Of a DNA stretch of 64,000 nucleotides, positions 48,845 through 57,499 are shown piece after piece. The stretch is from Candidatus Nitrosocosmicus arcticus (GTDB lineage: Archaea > Thermoproteota > Nitrososphaeria > Nitrososphaerales > Nitrososphaeraceae). Both the position numbers and the translations under genes were made by a program. The notes beneath the pieces were generated by a model that was not told the origin of the DNA, ran no database searches, and worked only from the letters and a program-made list of their open reading frames with translations. The stretch lies in the NCBI RefSeq assembly GCF_007826885.1, contig NZ_ML675584.1, positions 1 through 64,000 on the forward strand, written 5' to 3'. The number at the start of each line of letters is the position of its first letter. The stretch's first letter is position 1.

Positions 48845-49594
48845 ATGACTATGCTAGAAAATAGAATTGAGAATTGTGTATTTCCTGTCAATTACTTTTA
48901 TGATCTTGATAACTTTACTTGGATAAAATCAATAGATGAACCGAGTGATTCCCAGGATGGCATGAAGCAGGTCATTGTAGGTATAACTCCAATATATTCG
49001 TACATAGCTGGCAGGATACTCAAATTTAAGATAAAACCTGCTGGCGTGGATATTGTTAGAAATAAAAGCCTGGGTACTATTGAGAGTTTAAAGCACTTTG
49101 GAATAATTCGTTCTCCAGTTTCCGGGCAGATTTTGGAAATAAATCCTGAAATTATTCATAATCCTAAGGTTGTTAATGACTCCCCCTTTGATAATGGCTG
49201 GATTGCAAAGATCAAAACTAAAGATAATCTAGAAAGCCTTGAATCGATAAAAACGATCAATGAGTGTAAGTATGAACTAGACTTTCAAATTAAGAAATTC
49301 AATGTGAAGTGTTTTAAATCATTTCCTGATTTTGAGATGTTTGAGTTAGGAACAGAATGTTCTGCCACTTTAGCAAAATTGGATGAATTCATGATGAAAA
49401 ATATGCGAGTCGGAGATGTCATAAGACTAGTTTCTGATGATCCTACTGCTGATCTTGAGTTATTGCGTTGGGCTGAACAAAATAAACAAGAAATCCTTGA
49501 AATTATGCAAGAGAAAAACTCTGTACAGTCTTCATCATCAAACTCTAGTAATAATTATTTATTCAATATTATTATCGAAAAAACAAAAAATTAG
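48845..49594 (+). CDS. GcvH-like lipoyl domain fused to a TusA-like domain
   Basis: The 249-residue protein starts with a GcvH-type lipoyl domain: GTIESLKHFGIIRSPVSG places the lipoyl-lysine at Lys83, and NDSPFDNGWIAKIK is the GcvH C-terminal signature. The second domain (about residues 155-222) looks like TusA/SirA: ECSATLAKLDEFMMKNMRVG, then DVIRLVSDDPTADLELLRWA. The TusA CPxP cysteine is present as Cys172 in CSAT. Lipoate-binding proteins and TusA work together in sulfur oxidation (sHdr) pathways, so a sulfur-carrier role is plausible, though not proven. The neighbour on the other strand is a rhodanese, 14 bp away and convergent. GcvP and GcvT are absent here. Confidence 0.8.
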   Translation: MTMLENRIENCVFPVNYFYDLDNFTWIKSIDEPSDSQDGMKQVIVGITPIYSYIAGRILKFKIKPAGVDIVRNKSLGTIESLKHFGIIRSPVSGQILEINPEIIHNPKVVNDSPFDNGWIAKIKTKDNLESLESIKTINECKYELDFQIKKFNVKCFKSFPDFEMFELGTECSATLAKLDEFMMKNMRVGDVIRLVSDDPTADLELLRWAEQNKQEILEIMQEKNSVQSSSSNSSNNYLFNIIIEKTKN

Positions 49595-49608
49595 AATGGT
49601 GAAAGGAT

Positions 49609-50457
49609 CTATTTCTCAATTGGATTTCCTATCATGTTACCCCATTCTGTCCACGATCCATCATAGTTCTTAACATCCGGGTATCCCAAGAGATATTTTA
49701 GGACAAACCAAGTGTGAGACGATCTCTCTCCAATCCTGCAATAGGATATTACTTCTTTTTCTGGGCGAACCCCATTTTCATTATAAAGTTTATTCAAATC
49801 TTCGGCCGATTTGAACGTTCCATCCTCATTAACTGCTTTACCCCATGGAATATTGATGGCTGCAGGAATGTGGCCTCCCCTTTGAGCATGCTCAGTAGGA
49901 TATTCAGCAGGCGCAGTCACTTCTCCAGTAAATTCTGCTGGAGACCTGACATCAACTAAAATGCTTTGTCTATTTTTAAGCGATTCTGACACATGATTGA
50001 GGTAGGTTCTTATTTTCTCATCGGGGCTTGATGCTTTGAAATGGCCTGTTGAATAAGTTGGAATTGTTTTATCGATAGACCTGTCTTCTTCAAGCCATTT
50101 TTTTCTGCCTCCATTCATTATCTTCACATCCTCGTAGCCATAATATTTGAATACCCAAAAAGCAAAGGCCGCAAACCAATTATTGAAATCTCCGTAAAGT
50201 ATCAGAGTCGTATCCTCGTTTATTCCTGATTTTTTGAGTAATTCTTCACACGATTCCTTTGAGATGATGTTTCTGTTCAAAGGATCATTAATGTCTTTCT
50301 TCCAATCAAATAACACTGAGCCGGGAATATGTCCTAAGTGGTAATTTGCTTTTGGATCATAGTCTACTTCTGCAATTCTTACATTAGGATCTTTTAAGTG
50401 ATCTTCAGTCCAACTTGTGTCAACTAAGACCTCAGGGTGGGCATATCTATTCGACAT
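49609..50457 (-). CDS. sseA: Thiosulfate/3-mercaptopyruvate sulfurtransferase (rhodanese)
   Basis: The 282-residue protein has two rhodanese domains. The first is inactive-like and carries ILYGDFNNWFAAFAFWVFKY, with the catalytic position replaced by Asp. The second carries the active loop YCRIGERSSHTWF near residue 240, with the sulfur-accepting cysteine. The VDTSWTEDHL N-terminus and the SWTEWGN C-terminus are family signatures. It transfers sulfane sulfur to acceptors; the convergent GcvH-TusA fusion next to it is a possible partner. Confidence 0.94.
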   Translation of the reverse strand: MSNRYAHPEVLVDTSWTEDHLKDPNVRIAEVDYDPKANYHLGHIPGSVLFDWKKDINDPLNRNIISKESCEELLKKSGINEDTTLILYGDFNNWFAAFAFWVFKYYGYEDVKIMNGGRKKWLEEDRSIDKTIPTYSTGHFKASSPDEKIRTYLNHVSESLKNRQSILVDVRSPAEFTGEVTAPAEYPTEHAQRGGHIPAAINIPWGKAVNEDGTFKSAEDLNKLYNENGVRPEKEVISYCRIGERSSHTWFVLKYLLGYPDVKNYDGSWTEWGNMIGNPIEK

Positions 50458-50580
50458 TTATTAAATAACCTTAACCCATATTCAGTATTTAAATAATAAA
50501 AAAATTACCAGCATGTACCGTCATTATTATTTTTTCCAAACATCAAAAACGATTTTAATGATGCCGCAACTATTAATTTT

Positions 50581-50931
50581 ATGACCATATATACTGATTC
50601 ATTAACCAACCTTTCAAGATATAAGAATGATTTCTACAGGATAGCTGTATCCTCTACGCTGCCGTTTGAACTACAACACAAAATGGATGCTTGGTTTTAT
50701 GAATTATCACCATCAAAGAGTTTGACTGAGAAGTTTGAACGCGAGGAACTGAGTATTAATGATTACACTGCGTTGTATCAGAAAGAAATGAACAGCAGTA
50801 AAGCTATCTCTAATATAAGGTGGATAAAAGATTATTCGAGGAAAAACGACGTTGTGTTACTCTGTTATGAACCGGAAAATCTCAACAACTGTCACCGCCA
50901 TATTCTGAAGCAGATCATTGAACAATCATAG
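50581..50931 (+). CDS. DUF488 family protein
   Basis: The 116-residue protein has the family end VVLLCYEPENLNNCHRHILK (cysteines about 12 residues apart with the CHRHIL motif) and an N-terminal TIYTDSLTNLSRYKNDF. The function of DUF488 is unknown. It stands between the rhodanese and dodecin genes on the plus strand. Confidence 0.75.
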   Translation: MTIYTDSLTNLSRYKNDFYRIAVSSTLPFELQHKMDAWFYELSPSKSLTEKFEREELSINDYTALYQKEMNSSKAISNIRWIKDYSRKNDVVLLCYEPENLNNCHRHILKQIIEQS

Positions 50932-51082
50932 TTTGATACAACCAACGTAATCGATTAATGGTTAAAGTGAGTTTTGTTAATCATAATCATCATTGTTGAA
51001 AAAATCTCAACAATATCTATCATGAATTTGTTTTTTGTATGCTTTTGATTATATTTTTATGTAACTAAAATTAAAATCAATA

Positions 51083-51289
51083 ATGGTCTACAAATATATA
51101 GAAATAGTGGGAACGTCACCAACCGGAATAAATGAAGCCGTCAACAACGCTTTTAAGGAAGCGTCTAAGACCATCAAGAATATCCAATGGGGTGAGATGG
51201 GAAGAGTGACTTTTAGGTTGGATGGAAATCAGCAAATTGAATATCAGGTAGAAGTTAGAATAGGATTTAAAATAGAAAGGGAGGATTAG
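51083..51289 (+). CDS. Dodecin
   Basis: This 68-residue protein forms 12-mers that bind flavins. The start MVYKYIEIVGTSPTGINEAV, the NIQWGEMGRVTFRLDG segment (with the flavin-stacking Trp) and IEYQVEVRIGFKIE are characteristic. It probably stores FMN/riboflavin or protects it from light. It is monocistronic. Confidence 0.93.
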   Translation: MVYKYIEIVGTSPTGINEAVNNAFKEASKTIKNIQWGEMGRVTFRLDGNQQIEYQVEVRIGFKIERED

Positions 51290-51341
51290 AATGAATTAGG
51301 AATTTTCTTACTAGAAGACTGGTGGTGTAAAATTAGTGAAT

Positions 51342-51716
51342 CTACGCAGGTTCACTCAACCTGCTTTGAACAATCTCCAAAAAACTATCTTTATTAATAG
51401 GTTTTCTGATTATGCAGTTAAAACTTAAATCTGAATACGACTTTATGATAGATTGATAATATTCCTCAAATGCAGTAGCTAGGCAAATTCGAATCTTACT
51501 ATCCATTATTCTAATCCTACTAGCCAACTCAAAACCGTTTATTCTAGGCATTCGTATGTCTGTTATGAGCAGATCATAAATTCCAGGCTCAAATTCCTCT
51601 AATAGGGAGTTAGGATCATTGTAAATACTAACTTGGTGTCCCTCATCTTCCAAACAAATTTTAAAGAATAATGCTGTTCCTACATCATCATCTATTACTA
51701 TGATATTATTTACCAT
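51342..51716 (-). CDS. Response regulator receiver-only protein
   Basis: The 124-residue single receiver domain has acidic residues Asp9-Asp10, phosphorylation site Asp53 in LLITDIRMPRINGFE, Thr81 in LATAF and Lys105 in RKPI. There is no output domain, so it would act by protein contact. ATG 51716 is preferred over TTG 51746 because a TATA-like AAAATATTTTAAT lies about 35-40 nt upstream of 51716. The ATP-grasp gene lies 85 bp upstream on the same strand and the histidine kinase is divergent from that, so the three are likely one unit. Confidence 0.85.
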   Translation of the reverse strand: MVNNIIVIDDDVGTALFFKICLEDEGHQVSIYNDPNSLLEEFEPGIYDLLITDIRMPRINGFELASRIRIMDSKIRICLATAFEEYYQSIIKSYSDLSFNCIIRKPINKDSFLEIVQSRLSEPA

Positions 51717-51800
51717 TATAGAATATTTTATTAATTGCGATACCAATTAAAATATTTTTACATTTGTATGCCTCAATCGGATTAAATCTTGGTTATATTC

Positions 51801-51860
51801 TCATTTTCTAAAAGGATTAAGTATGTCTCTAAGGTTAAAAAAAATACCTTCATGAGTCAT
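51801..51860 (-). CDS. 19-residue ORF overlapping the ATP-grasp stop
   Basis: The TGA of the ATP-grasp gene overlaps the ATG of this ORF in an ATGA arrangement, the usual sign of translational coupling. It encodes THEGIFFNLRDILNPFRK after the Met. It could be a coupled micropeptide, a graspetide-like precursor, or the displaced C-terminus of the ATP-grasp protein after a frameshift. The sequence alone does not decide this. Confidence 0.3.
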   Translation of the reverse strand: MTHEGIFFNLRDILNPFRK

Positions 51861-52963
51861 GTAATTCCCTTTTTATTCAATAGTCCATCCACAAAGTCAA
51901 ACATTGATTTTGTTATTGGTAAATTAGTGTGCTTTTCAATCCAATTCCAGTCACCTATTGGATTAATTTCAAGAAAAAATAAATCTCCATTTTTACCTTG
52001 AACAAAATCTATGCTTGAAACAAGTAATCCTAATTTTCTATTTAGATTAATACATAGTTTTTCCATTTTTTTGTCGATATTAATTTCAGAAAATATTAAC
52101 TCTTTTTCCTTTATTTTGTGTAAATCAGAAAATTTGCGCTTTTCTTGGTTCGTTGAAATTCTACATGAAAATGTTTTCTCATTTACTACAGTTACTCGGA
52201 TTTCCGAATCATTCTCTATTTTCTTTTGAAAAATTACTGGTGCGTAAGTTAACTCGTCGAATTTTGACAAATGACTGGTTTCAACGATGTTGGTTAGGAA
52301 CCTGTACGATTTTTGTTTGAGATAAATCTCATGATGATGAAGTACTTTGACAATTGTCGATTTACGAAACCTCTTAAAAAACTTTTTCGCTGCCTCCATT
52401 TCATTGGTTATCAATGTCTCTGGAATGCTGAAACCAATCTTTTGCGCCAGCAACAACTGATTCAATCTATTTTCAGCGTCAAAAGTTCTTTGCGGATTAT
52501 TTATCCATAGAGCATCTAGAGCTATTGGTAGACAGTTAAAAGCTTGATACCACTGTTGAGCGAAATACATTTGATTTACCCCTGAATAATAGTTCAAAAA
52601 TTTCAGATCAAAATATCTAAATAATACTATTTTGATTTCATCAGGAATTACTTTTCTATTTCCGATATGTAGTATGGAGTCATTGACTTTTCCAATTTTG
52701 AATTCAAAATGAAAATTTAGAGGTATATCCTCTTCCGTTATCTTTACATAATCGATTCCATTTTTCAGGAATTGAATGCCTAGGAGATCCGATTCTATGT
52801 CCATTTTCTTAGTTAATATCAATACTTTTGGATTAATACTTGAGTTTCCTTTTTTGGAAATATTTAGTCGTTCAATTAATTCTAAGGGATTAGTATTATT
52901 CATGAGGATTCTTTTATAGTTTAATTTCTCTAGAAAATTAAAAACAAAAGGCTGCCTAGACAC
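51857..52963 (-). CDS. ATP-grasp ligase of the MvdD/graspetide-maturase type
   Basis: The 368-residue protein has the signature of the microviridin/graspetide ATP-grasp ligases: NNPQRTFDAENRLNQLLLAQ followed by IGFSIPETLITNE near residue 170, and near residue 320 FFLEINPIGDWNWIEKHTNL then PI. These enzymes make side-chain ester or amide bonds in small peptides. No second maturase or transporter is adjacent. The GTG at 52963 is supported by a TATA box near 52987. It contains N-terminal QPFVFNFLEKLN, which recalls the PFFARFLE motif of graspetide leader peptides. The start could instead be ATG 52903. Confidence 0.8.
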   Translation of the reverse strand: MSRQPFVFNFLEKLNYKRILMNNTNPLELIERLNISKKGNSSINPKVLILTKKMDIESDLLGIQFLKNGIDYVKITEEDIPLNFHFEFKIGKVNDSILHIGNRKVIPDEIKIVLFRYFDLKFLNYYSGVNQMYFAQQWYQAFNCLPIALDALWINNPQRTFDAENRLNQLLLAQKIGFSIPETLITNEMEAAKKFFKRFRKSTIVKVLHHHEIYLKQKSYRFLTNIVETSHLSKFDELTYAPVIFQKKIENDSEIRVTVVNEKTFSCRISTNQEKRKFSDLHKIKEKELIFSEINIDKKMEKLCINLNRKLGLLVSSIDFVQGKNGDLFFLEINPIGDWNWIEKHTNLPITKSMFDFVDGLLNKKGIT

Positions 52964-53062
52964 AATTACGTTTATTTCAACAATATAAAAATTTTATCTT
53001 CTTTTTTTGAATAATAAAGATAATGAGATAAGTTTAATTAATTATTGAACTAATAAAGTTAC

Positions 53063-54511
53063 ATAACATTCATCAGTGATTCTAATTCCCAATCAAGAAA
53101 ACCTGAAACCGAAGCTGTTTGTTACCTGTGTGGAAAACATATAAAAAATCATGATGATTTTTTCATTGAGGAAATTAGTAAAGGAGATGAAAGGTTTCAT
53201 CACAAGCATTGTTATACCTTTTATAATAGACTCGTCTCTGTTTACGGGAAAGATTTTTCGGAGCTAGGTCTGGATCAAATCAATTGGGGAGCCAGATCGG
53301 GCAATCTTGTTCAATTGTCTTTGTTTGATATCAAAAGAACAAAATTCAATAGTTCAGAGGTTATTTCTGACTTTTCGCACTTTAAGCGGAGACTACTAGA
53401 TGAAGTTTATGAGACTAAGGACGAATTACAGCTAGTATGTTCTAGTACTGGTATATTTGAGCAGTTTATTGAGATTTTGGAAGGATTGTTCTTACACATT
53501 AGACAAACCCAAACATCTGCACCAAAGATTCGATTATTGTTTCCTAAAAGCAAAAAGGTAAATTCATTCTTGGAAAAAACCAACATCTCTGATCTCCCTT
53601 CGGTTGAGATCCAGTATATTCACGAAGATGAGTTTCAATATTTCATTGCTGGAGTAGACAAATCGATATCATTGTTTTCTGAACCGAGGAGAAATTTTGA
53701 AAGAGGATTCAATGATTCTTTTTTCAATGTGATTTCTTTAAAGGATTCTGTAATTTGGCACAATTCAGCTATTTTTGAAAGTCTTTGGAAGCAGTCTATA
53801 CTAGAAAATAAAGTAAAGGATCTTTCTCGTGAACTGAATAGGAATAATGTTTCAAATCATAACTTTGTCCGGATCCTTGCTCATGAATTAAAAAACCCGA
53901 TTCAACCAATTCTTGGTTTTTCAGATATGATTCAAAACAATAAGAGACTAGATTCTGATCAAAAAAACGAATTATTAAAAATTATTTCTAGAAATGCCAG
54001 AAAATTGGATATCATGACAAATAATATCCTTGATTATGCCCGAATGGAAAATAATATTTTTAATCTGAACCTTGAAATTTTTGATATCGTCCAGGTCATC
54101 GAGGAATTATTAGGTGATTATACTCTTCAAGTAAACAAAAAGAACATCAAGTTAGATTTGGATACTTTATCTAAAAAAATTATGATAAAGGCTGACAAGA
54201 TACGAATAATTGAAGTGATAGACAATTTGTTAAGTAACTCAATAAAGTTTACTGAAAGGGGGCAAATCGTCATATCTGTTCGAGAAACTGACCAATACAT
54301 TGTAGTCAAAATTGCGGATACCGGGTGCGGCATAGATGAAAAAAATCATAAAAAATTATTTTCCAAATTCTACACTACTGATAAACTTGGAACAGGACTG
54401 GGACTATACATTTCAAGAATAATAATAGAAAAGCATTTGGGCAGAATTGAAGGCAGAACTAACACGGATGGGATCGGGAGTAGTTTTACGATTAAATTAC
54501 CAGTAAAATAG
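53063..54511 (+). CDS. Histidine kinase with N-terminal zinc-type domain, non-standard start
   Basis: From TTG 53315 the ORF encodes 398 residues with a ~165-residue sensory region, a dimerisation domain with H-box VRILAHELKNPIQP (His190 in this numbering), and an HATPase with NLLSNSIKF, DTGCGID and GTGLGLYISR. The same frame is open upstream to 53057 and encodes VCYLCGKHIKNHDDFFIEEI, then FHHKHCYTFYNRLVSVYGKDF, a Cys/His domain also seen in a small gene at 57299. No ATG, GTG or TTG is available there. ATA at 53063 or ATC at 53072 lie at the expected leaderless distance from the TATA-like TTTAATTAAT at 53033-53042. It is divergent from the ATP-grasp gene. Confidence 0.87.
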   Translation: MTFISDSNSQSRKPETEAVCYLCGKHIKNHDDFFIEEISKGDERFHHKHCYTFYNRLVSVYGKDFSELGLDQINWGARSGNLVQLSLFDIKRTKFNSSEVISDFSHFKRRLLDEVYETKDELQLVCSSTGIFEQFIEILEGLFLHIRQTQTSAPKIRLLFPKSKKVNSFLEKTNISDLPSVEIQYIHEDEFQYFIAGVDKSISLFSEPRRNFERGFNDSFFNVISLKDSVIWHNSAIFESLWKQSILENKVKDLSRELNRNNVSNHNFVRILAHELKNPIQPILGFSDMIQNNKRLDSDQKNELLKIISRNARKLDIMTNNILDYARMENNIFNLNLEIFDIVQVIEELLGDYTLQVNKKNIKLDLDTLSKKIMIKADKIRIIEVIDNLLSNSIKFTERGQIVISVRETDQYIVVKIADTGCGIDEKNHKKLFSKFYTTDKLGTGLGLYISRIIIEKHLGRIEGRTNTDGIGSSFTIKLPVK

Positions 54512-54617
54512 TTCGTTGCCCTAATTGTAAATTTATTATTTGCCATACCTATAACTTTAACTTTAACTTTAACTATATTCAAAAAGTTTTTTAAATGAAA
54601 CTTTTAAAATACATTGA

Positions 54618-55472
54618 TTGGGAAAATGTATATCCTTCCATTCTTACAAAGGCGGTACTGGCAAAACGACATTAGCAGCCAATTTTTCTTATCTCTTGGC
54701 TTCAAGGGGTTACAATGTATATTTACTTGATCTTGATTTTTACGCTCCCAGTCTTTATACCTATTTTAATCACGAACCAGAGTTTTGGATAAATGATTAT
54801 TTAAGAAATAAAGCTGATTTAGATGATATCCTGATCGACTCCAGTTCTCTAATCGACTTCAAATTCGAGGGGAAATTATCACTAGGGTTTTCTAAAGGGG
54901 GAAAAGAAGATATATATCAACTCGAAGGTAGTCTGCTCAATGATAAAGAACAACAGGTTCGTCAGTTCAGAAATTTTATTGCCATGCGTGAAGACCTTTT
55001 AGTCAATAAAGAAGCAGATTTTATAGTAATGGATACGAGTCCTGGCATACGATATTGGTCAATCAATTCTATAGTGATTTCAGATATGGTCTTGTTAACG
55101 TTAAAAATGGGTGATTTAGATTTAAGAGGAACAATTAAAATGATTAAAGAGATTTACGCGTCTTTAATCGAACATGGCTCGGTTTGCAAATTGCTGTTGA
55201 ATAGGGTTGCCGGATATTGTGTGCCTCATGCAGGAATTGACCCCATTAATAAAAATGCCTTTAATGGTAACTCGGCCTTTAGGGATAAGATAGACCTTGA
55301 ATTAGAAAAACTCGTAAATGGATTAGTTAAAGTAGATACGTTGTTAGAGATTCCATGCTACTGCGATATTCAATTCAAAGAAAAGGAATTTTTGACCACA
55401 AATGAATTTCCAGAGCATCCATTTACGACAAAGATAATAGATCTGGTTGATCAAGTGGAAAATTTAGACTAG
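54618..55472 (+). CDS. ParA/MinD-family ATPase
   Basis: The 284-residue protein has the deviant Walker A KGGTGKTT at residues 11-18 and LLDLDFYAPSLYTYF near residue 35, followed by VMDTSPGIRYWSINS. It belongs to the SIMIBI ParA/MinD group, which positions cargo or regulates assembly. The TTG at 54618 is the start; a TATA-like AACTTTTAAAATAC lies just upstream. No parB is present. It ends 3 bp from the convergent membrane protein gene, so a pair is possible. Confidence 0.87.
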   Translation: MGKCISFHSYKGGTGKTTLAANFSYLLASRGYNVYLLDLDFYAPSLYTYFNHEPEFWINDYLRNKADLDDILIDSSSLIDFKFEGKLSLGFSKGGKEDIYQLEGSLLNDKEQQVRQFRNFIAMREDLLVNKEADFIVMDTSPGIRYWSINSIVISDMVLLTLKMGDLDLRGTIKMIKEIYASLIEHGSVCKLLLNRVAGYCVPHAGIDPINKNAFNGNSAFRDKIDLELEKLVNGLVKVDTLLEIPCYCDIQFKEKEFLTTNEFPEHPFTTKIIDLVDQVENLD

Positions 55473-55475
55473 ATT

Positions 55476-56837
55476 TTATTTTCTGCTGCCTTTGTTGAAA
55501 ATACTAATTGCTTCGTCCAAGTAACTTCTTAGATCTTCCTCTGTTTCCGTGGTTTCTGATTCATTACTCTGATGAATTTCTTTAGAGTATTTCTTAGTCA
55601 TTGCTAAAACCTTTTCCTTCATATTATCGATCATTTGAGATTGAGCCAGGTCTCCCATAATTTCTAATTCTTTGTATGCTGAATTCTTAATGTATTTTCT
55701 AACACGAATGTCGTTTGAAATGGCAATAATTGAATAATATATCCCTACATAGAATAATAGAGAGGCAAAAGGGAGAAAAATTATACTTGGGATACCAAAA
55801 GGCGGGAAACTTGCGCCCACTATTGTTGCATTAGCACAGATAAAAAATAAGATAATACCGTAGGAAGCCATTATTAAATATGTTTCAACGTTTGGTGATA
55901 TTTTTAGCAAATTAGCCACCGACTTAAATCCTACGCCGTAAAGTATTCCACATAATGCAATAGAAAACATGACAATTAAGATCTGAAGCGCAAATACAAT
56001 ACTCTCATCAAAATTCGTGTTTTCTGTTAATGAATAAAGTTCGTCATAGTGGTAAATGAATACAAAGAAGAATAATACTAAAGGAAGAGTAATCAACGTG
56101 AAGAACCTAATTTTTCCAATCTTCTTGATTTGATAGTGTAATAGAAAGTAATTACATAGCCAAAATAACGAGAAATATATCATCAGTGTATATGATTGAA
56201 TATTTACTATGCTTTCTTTAAACATACAATATAGAGAATCATCGTCACATTCAAAATTAAAGACAACTGGAGTTGTAATATCTATTTGAAAAGGCTTTTC
56301 AGAAAGCAAAGTTGCAAATAAGAAAATGGATACCAAATTATTTACAAAGACAAAAAAGATGGTTAAACCAAATAAAAATGAGAACTTATTCTTATTCTCC
56401 TTATACCAAGAGAACAATTTGAAACTAACAAATAGACTCATCACTATACTAGAGCTATAACTAACAACCATTATCGTAGTCAAACCTATTGTATAATATT
56501 TATTCCCAAAAATGATGTCAACCATTAAAAATGCTGACAAGGAATATAATATTATCTGCATTACTCGAAATAGCATTTTATACCGACTAAAAATTGATTT
56601 CTTTTTGTCTACTATTTTCCAAATGCTGCTCATTACTACAAGGCTTCCAAATAGACTTAGAAACATAAGAAATACAAATAAAGCGCCGCCAGCCATTGTT
56701 TGAATAAAATCATTTGCTACGTCTGTTATTGAGCTCACATACAAATCTACAAATAGGAGCAGAATCAAAACCCATATTGATATCACTGCTATTTTTGAAT
56801 TCTTATTTAAGGAACTAATTGTAGATAGAGTCTTCAA
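55476..56837 (-). CDS. Polytopic membrane protein, unknown
   Basis: The 453-residue protein has about nine to ten hydrophobic segments covering residues 15-390, then a cytosolic Glu/Lys-rich C-terminal tail (about 395-453) with low complexity. A loop near residue 200 contains a CDDDSLYC pair of cysteines outside the membrane. The hydrophobic core resembles signalling membrane domains, but there is no kinase or transporter motif. I do not recognise the family. It is 3 bp from the ParA-like gene, tail to tail. Confidence 0.75.
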   Translation of the reverse strand: MKTLSTISSLNKNSKIAVISIWVLILLLFVDLYVSSITDVANDFIQTMAGGALFVFLMFLSLFGSLVVMSSIWKIVDKKKSIFSRYKMLFRVMQIILYSLSAFLMVDIIFGNKYYTIGLTTIMVVSYSSSIVMSLFVSFKLFSWYKENKNKFSFLFGLTIFFVFVNNLVSIFLFATLLSEKPFQIDITTPVVFNFECDDDSLYCMFKESIVNIQSYTLMIYFSLFWLCNYFLLHYQIKKIGKIRFFTLITLPLVLFFFVFIYHYDELYSLTENTNFDESIVFALQILIVMFSIALCGILYGVGFKSVANLLKISPNVETYLIMASYGIILFFICANATIVGASFPPFGIPSIIFLPFASLLFYVGIYYSIIAISNDIRVRKYIKNSAYKELEIMGDLAQSQMIDNMKEKVLAMTKKYSKEIHQSNESETTETEEDLRSYLDEAISIFNKGSRK

Positions 56838-57298
56838 TAAATAGCATACTTTGATTCTCCTATTTGAATTTTTAATTAAATGACTATGCTATTATTGCCA
56901 TATTAATAACTGTATGTTACAACAAAGGTATACCAAATATTGGTAGTTTCTACGCTTTATTTATTGGATTTTTTAATCCCTAACTATTCATTTGATGCTT
57001 TTTTATCGATCGAGTGAACCATTTTCACCAATGCCTTATAATCATTTAATAAAGATTCCTAATGACTAGCAAGGTTATAATTAAAAACATTCATGATATC
57101 TTTAGCTTGTTCGGTAAAAGTTTATTCGTAATAAGTAACAAAGATTATGTTCCTTATTGTTAAATTTGGTAAAAATGACATGTGATTTTATTATAGTTAC
57201 CACGTTATATTTTAAAAACGCAATAAAAATACATACTAGATCAACGAGTGAATCCGTAATCATGGATAAGGATTCCACATCACCGCAAAGCCGGATAA
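56838..57298. other. Gene-free stretch
   Basis: About 460 AT-rich bases with no supported gene or structure. The first ~40 bases carry the promoter of the minus-strand membrane protein. Confidence 0.4.
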
Positions 57299-57499
57299 TC
57301 AGCAGGAATTCAGGATATCTATATATGATGTACCATATATTCCTAATAACCTTTTATAGATTATATAACAAAAGCCCCTTTCAATCTGGGGTTGTAGCAT
57401 CTCAGATGGATTTGCAAAAACACCTCTTTCATGAATTCTCCCACATATAATGCACTTCCTGTCTTTCAATTCAAATGAATCACTCAAACGTATATTCAT
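57299..57499 (-). CDS. Small zinc-type domain protein, possibly a fragment
   Basis: The 66-residue product contains CIICGRIHERGVFANPSE, then FCYIIYKRLLGIYG. This resembles the N-terminal Cys/His domain of the histidine kinase at 53 kb (CYLCGK ... HCYTFYNRLVSVYG). It therefore looks like a stand-alone copy or the left-over N-terminus of another sensor kinase. Start is ATG 57499 (a TTG lies 9 nt upstream). Confidence 0.5.
   Translation of the reverse strand: MNIRLSDSFELKDRKCIICGRIHERGVFANPSEMLQPQIERGFCYIIYKRLLGIYGTSYIDILNSC

Noticed and set aside
54552-54574. AACTTT hexamer repeat as a telomere-like or origin element
   Set aside because: Only three and a half copies in AT-rich DNA between two genes; no other origin features (for example Orc1/Cdc6 boxes) seen.
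57157-57450. 97-codon plus-strand ORF
   Set aside because: It overlaps the minus-strand zinc-domain ORF and has no coherent domain; the minus-strand ORF shows a recognisable Cys motif.
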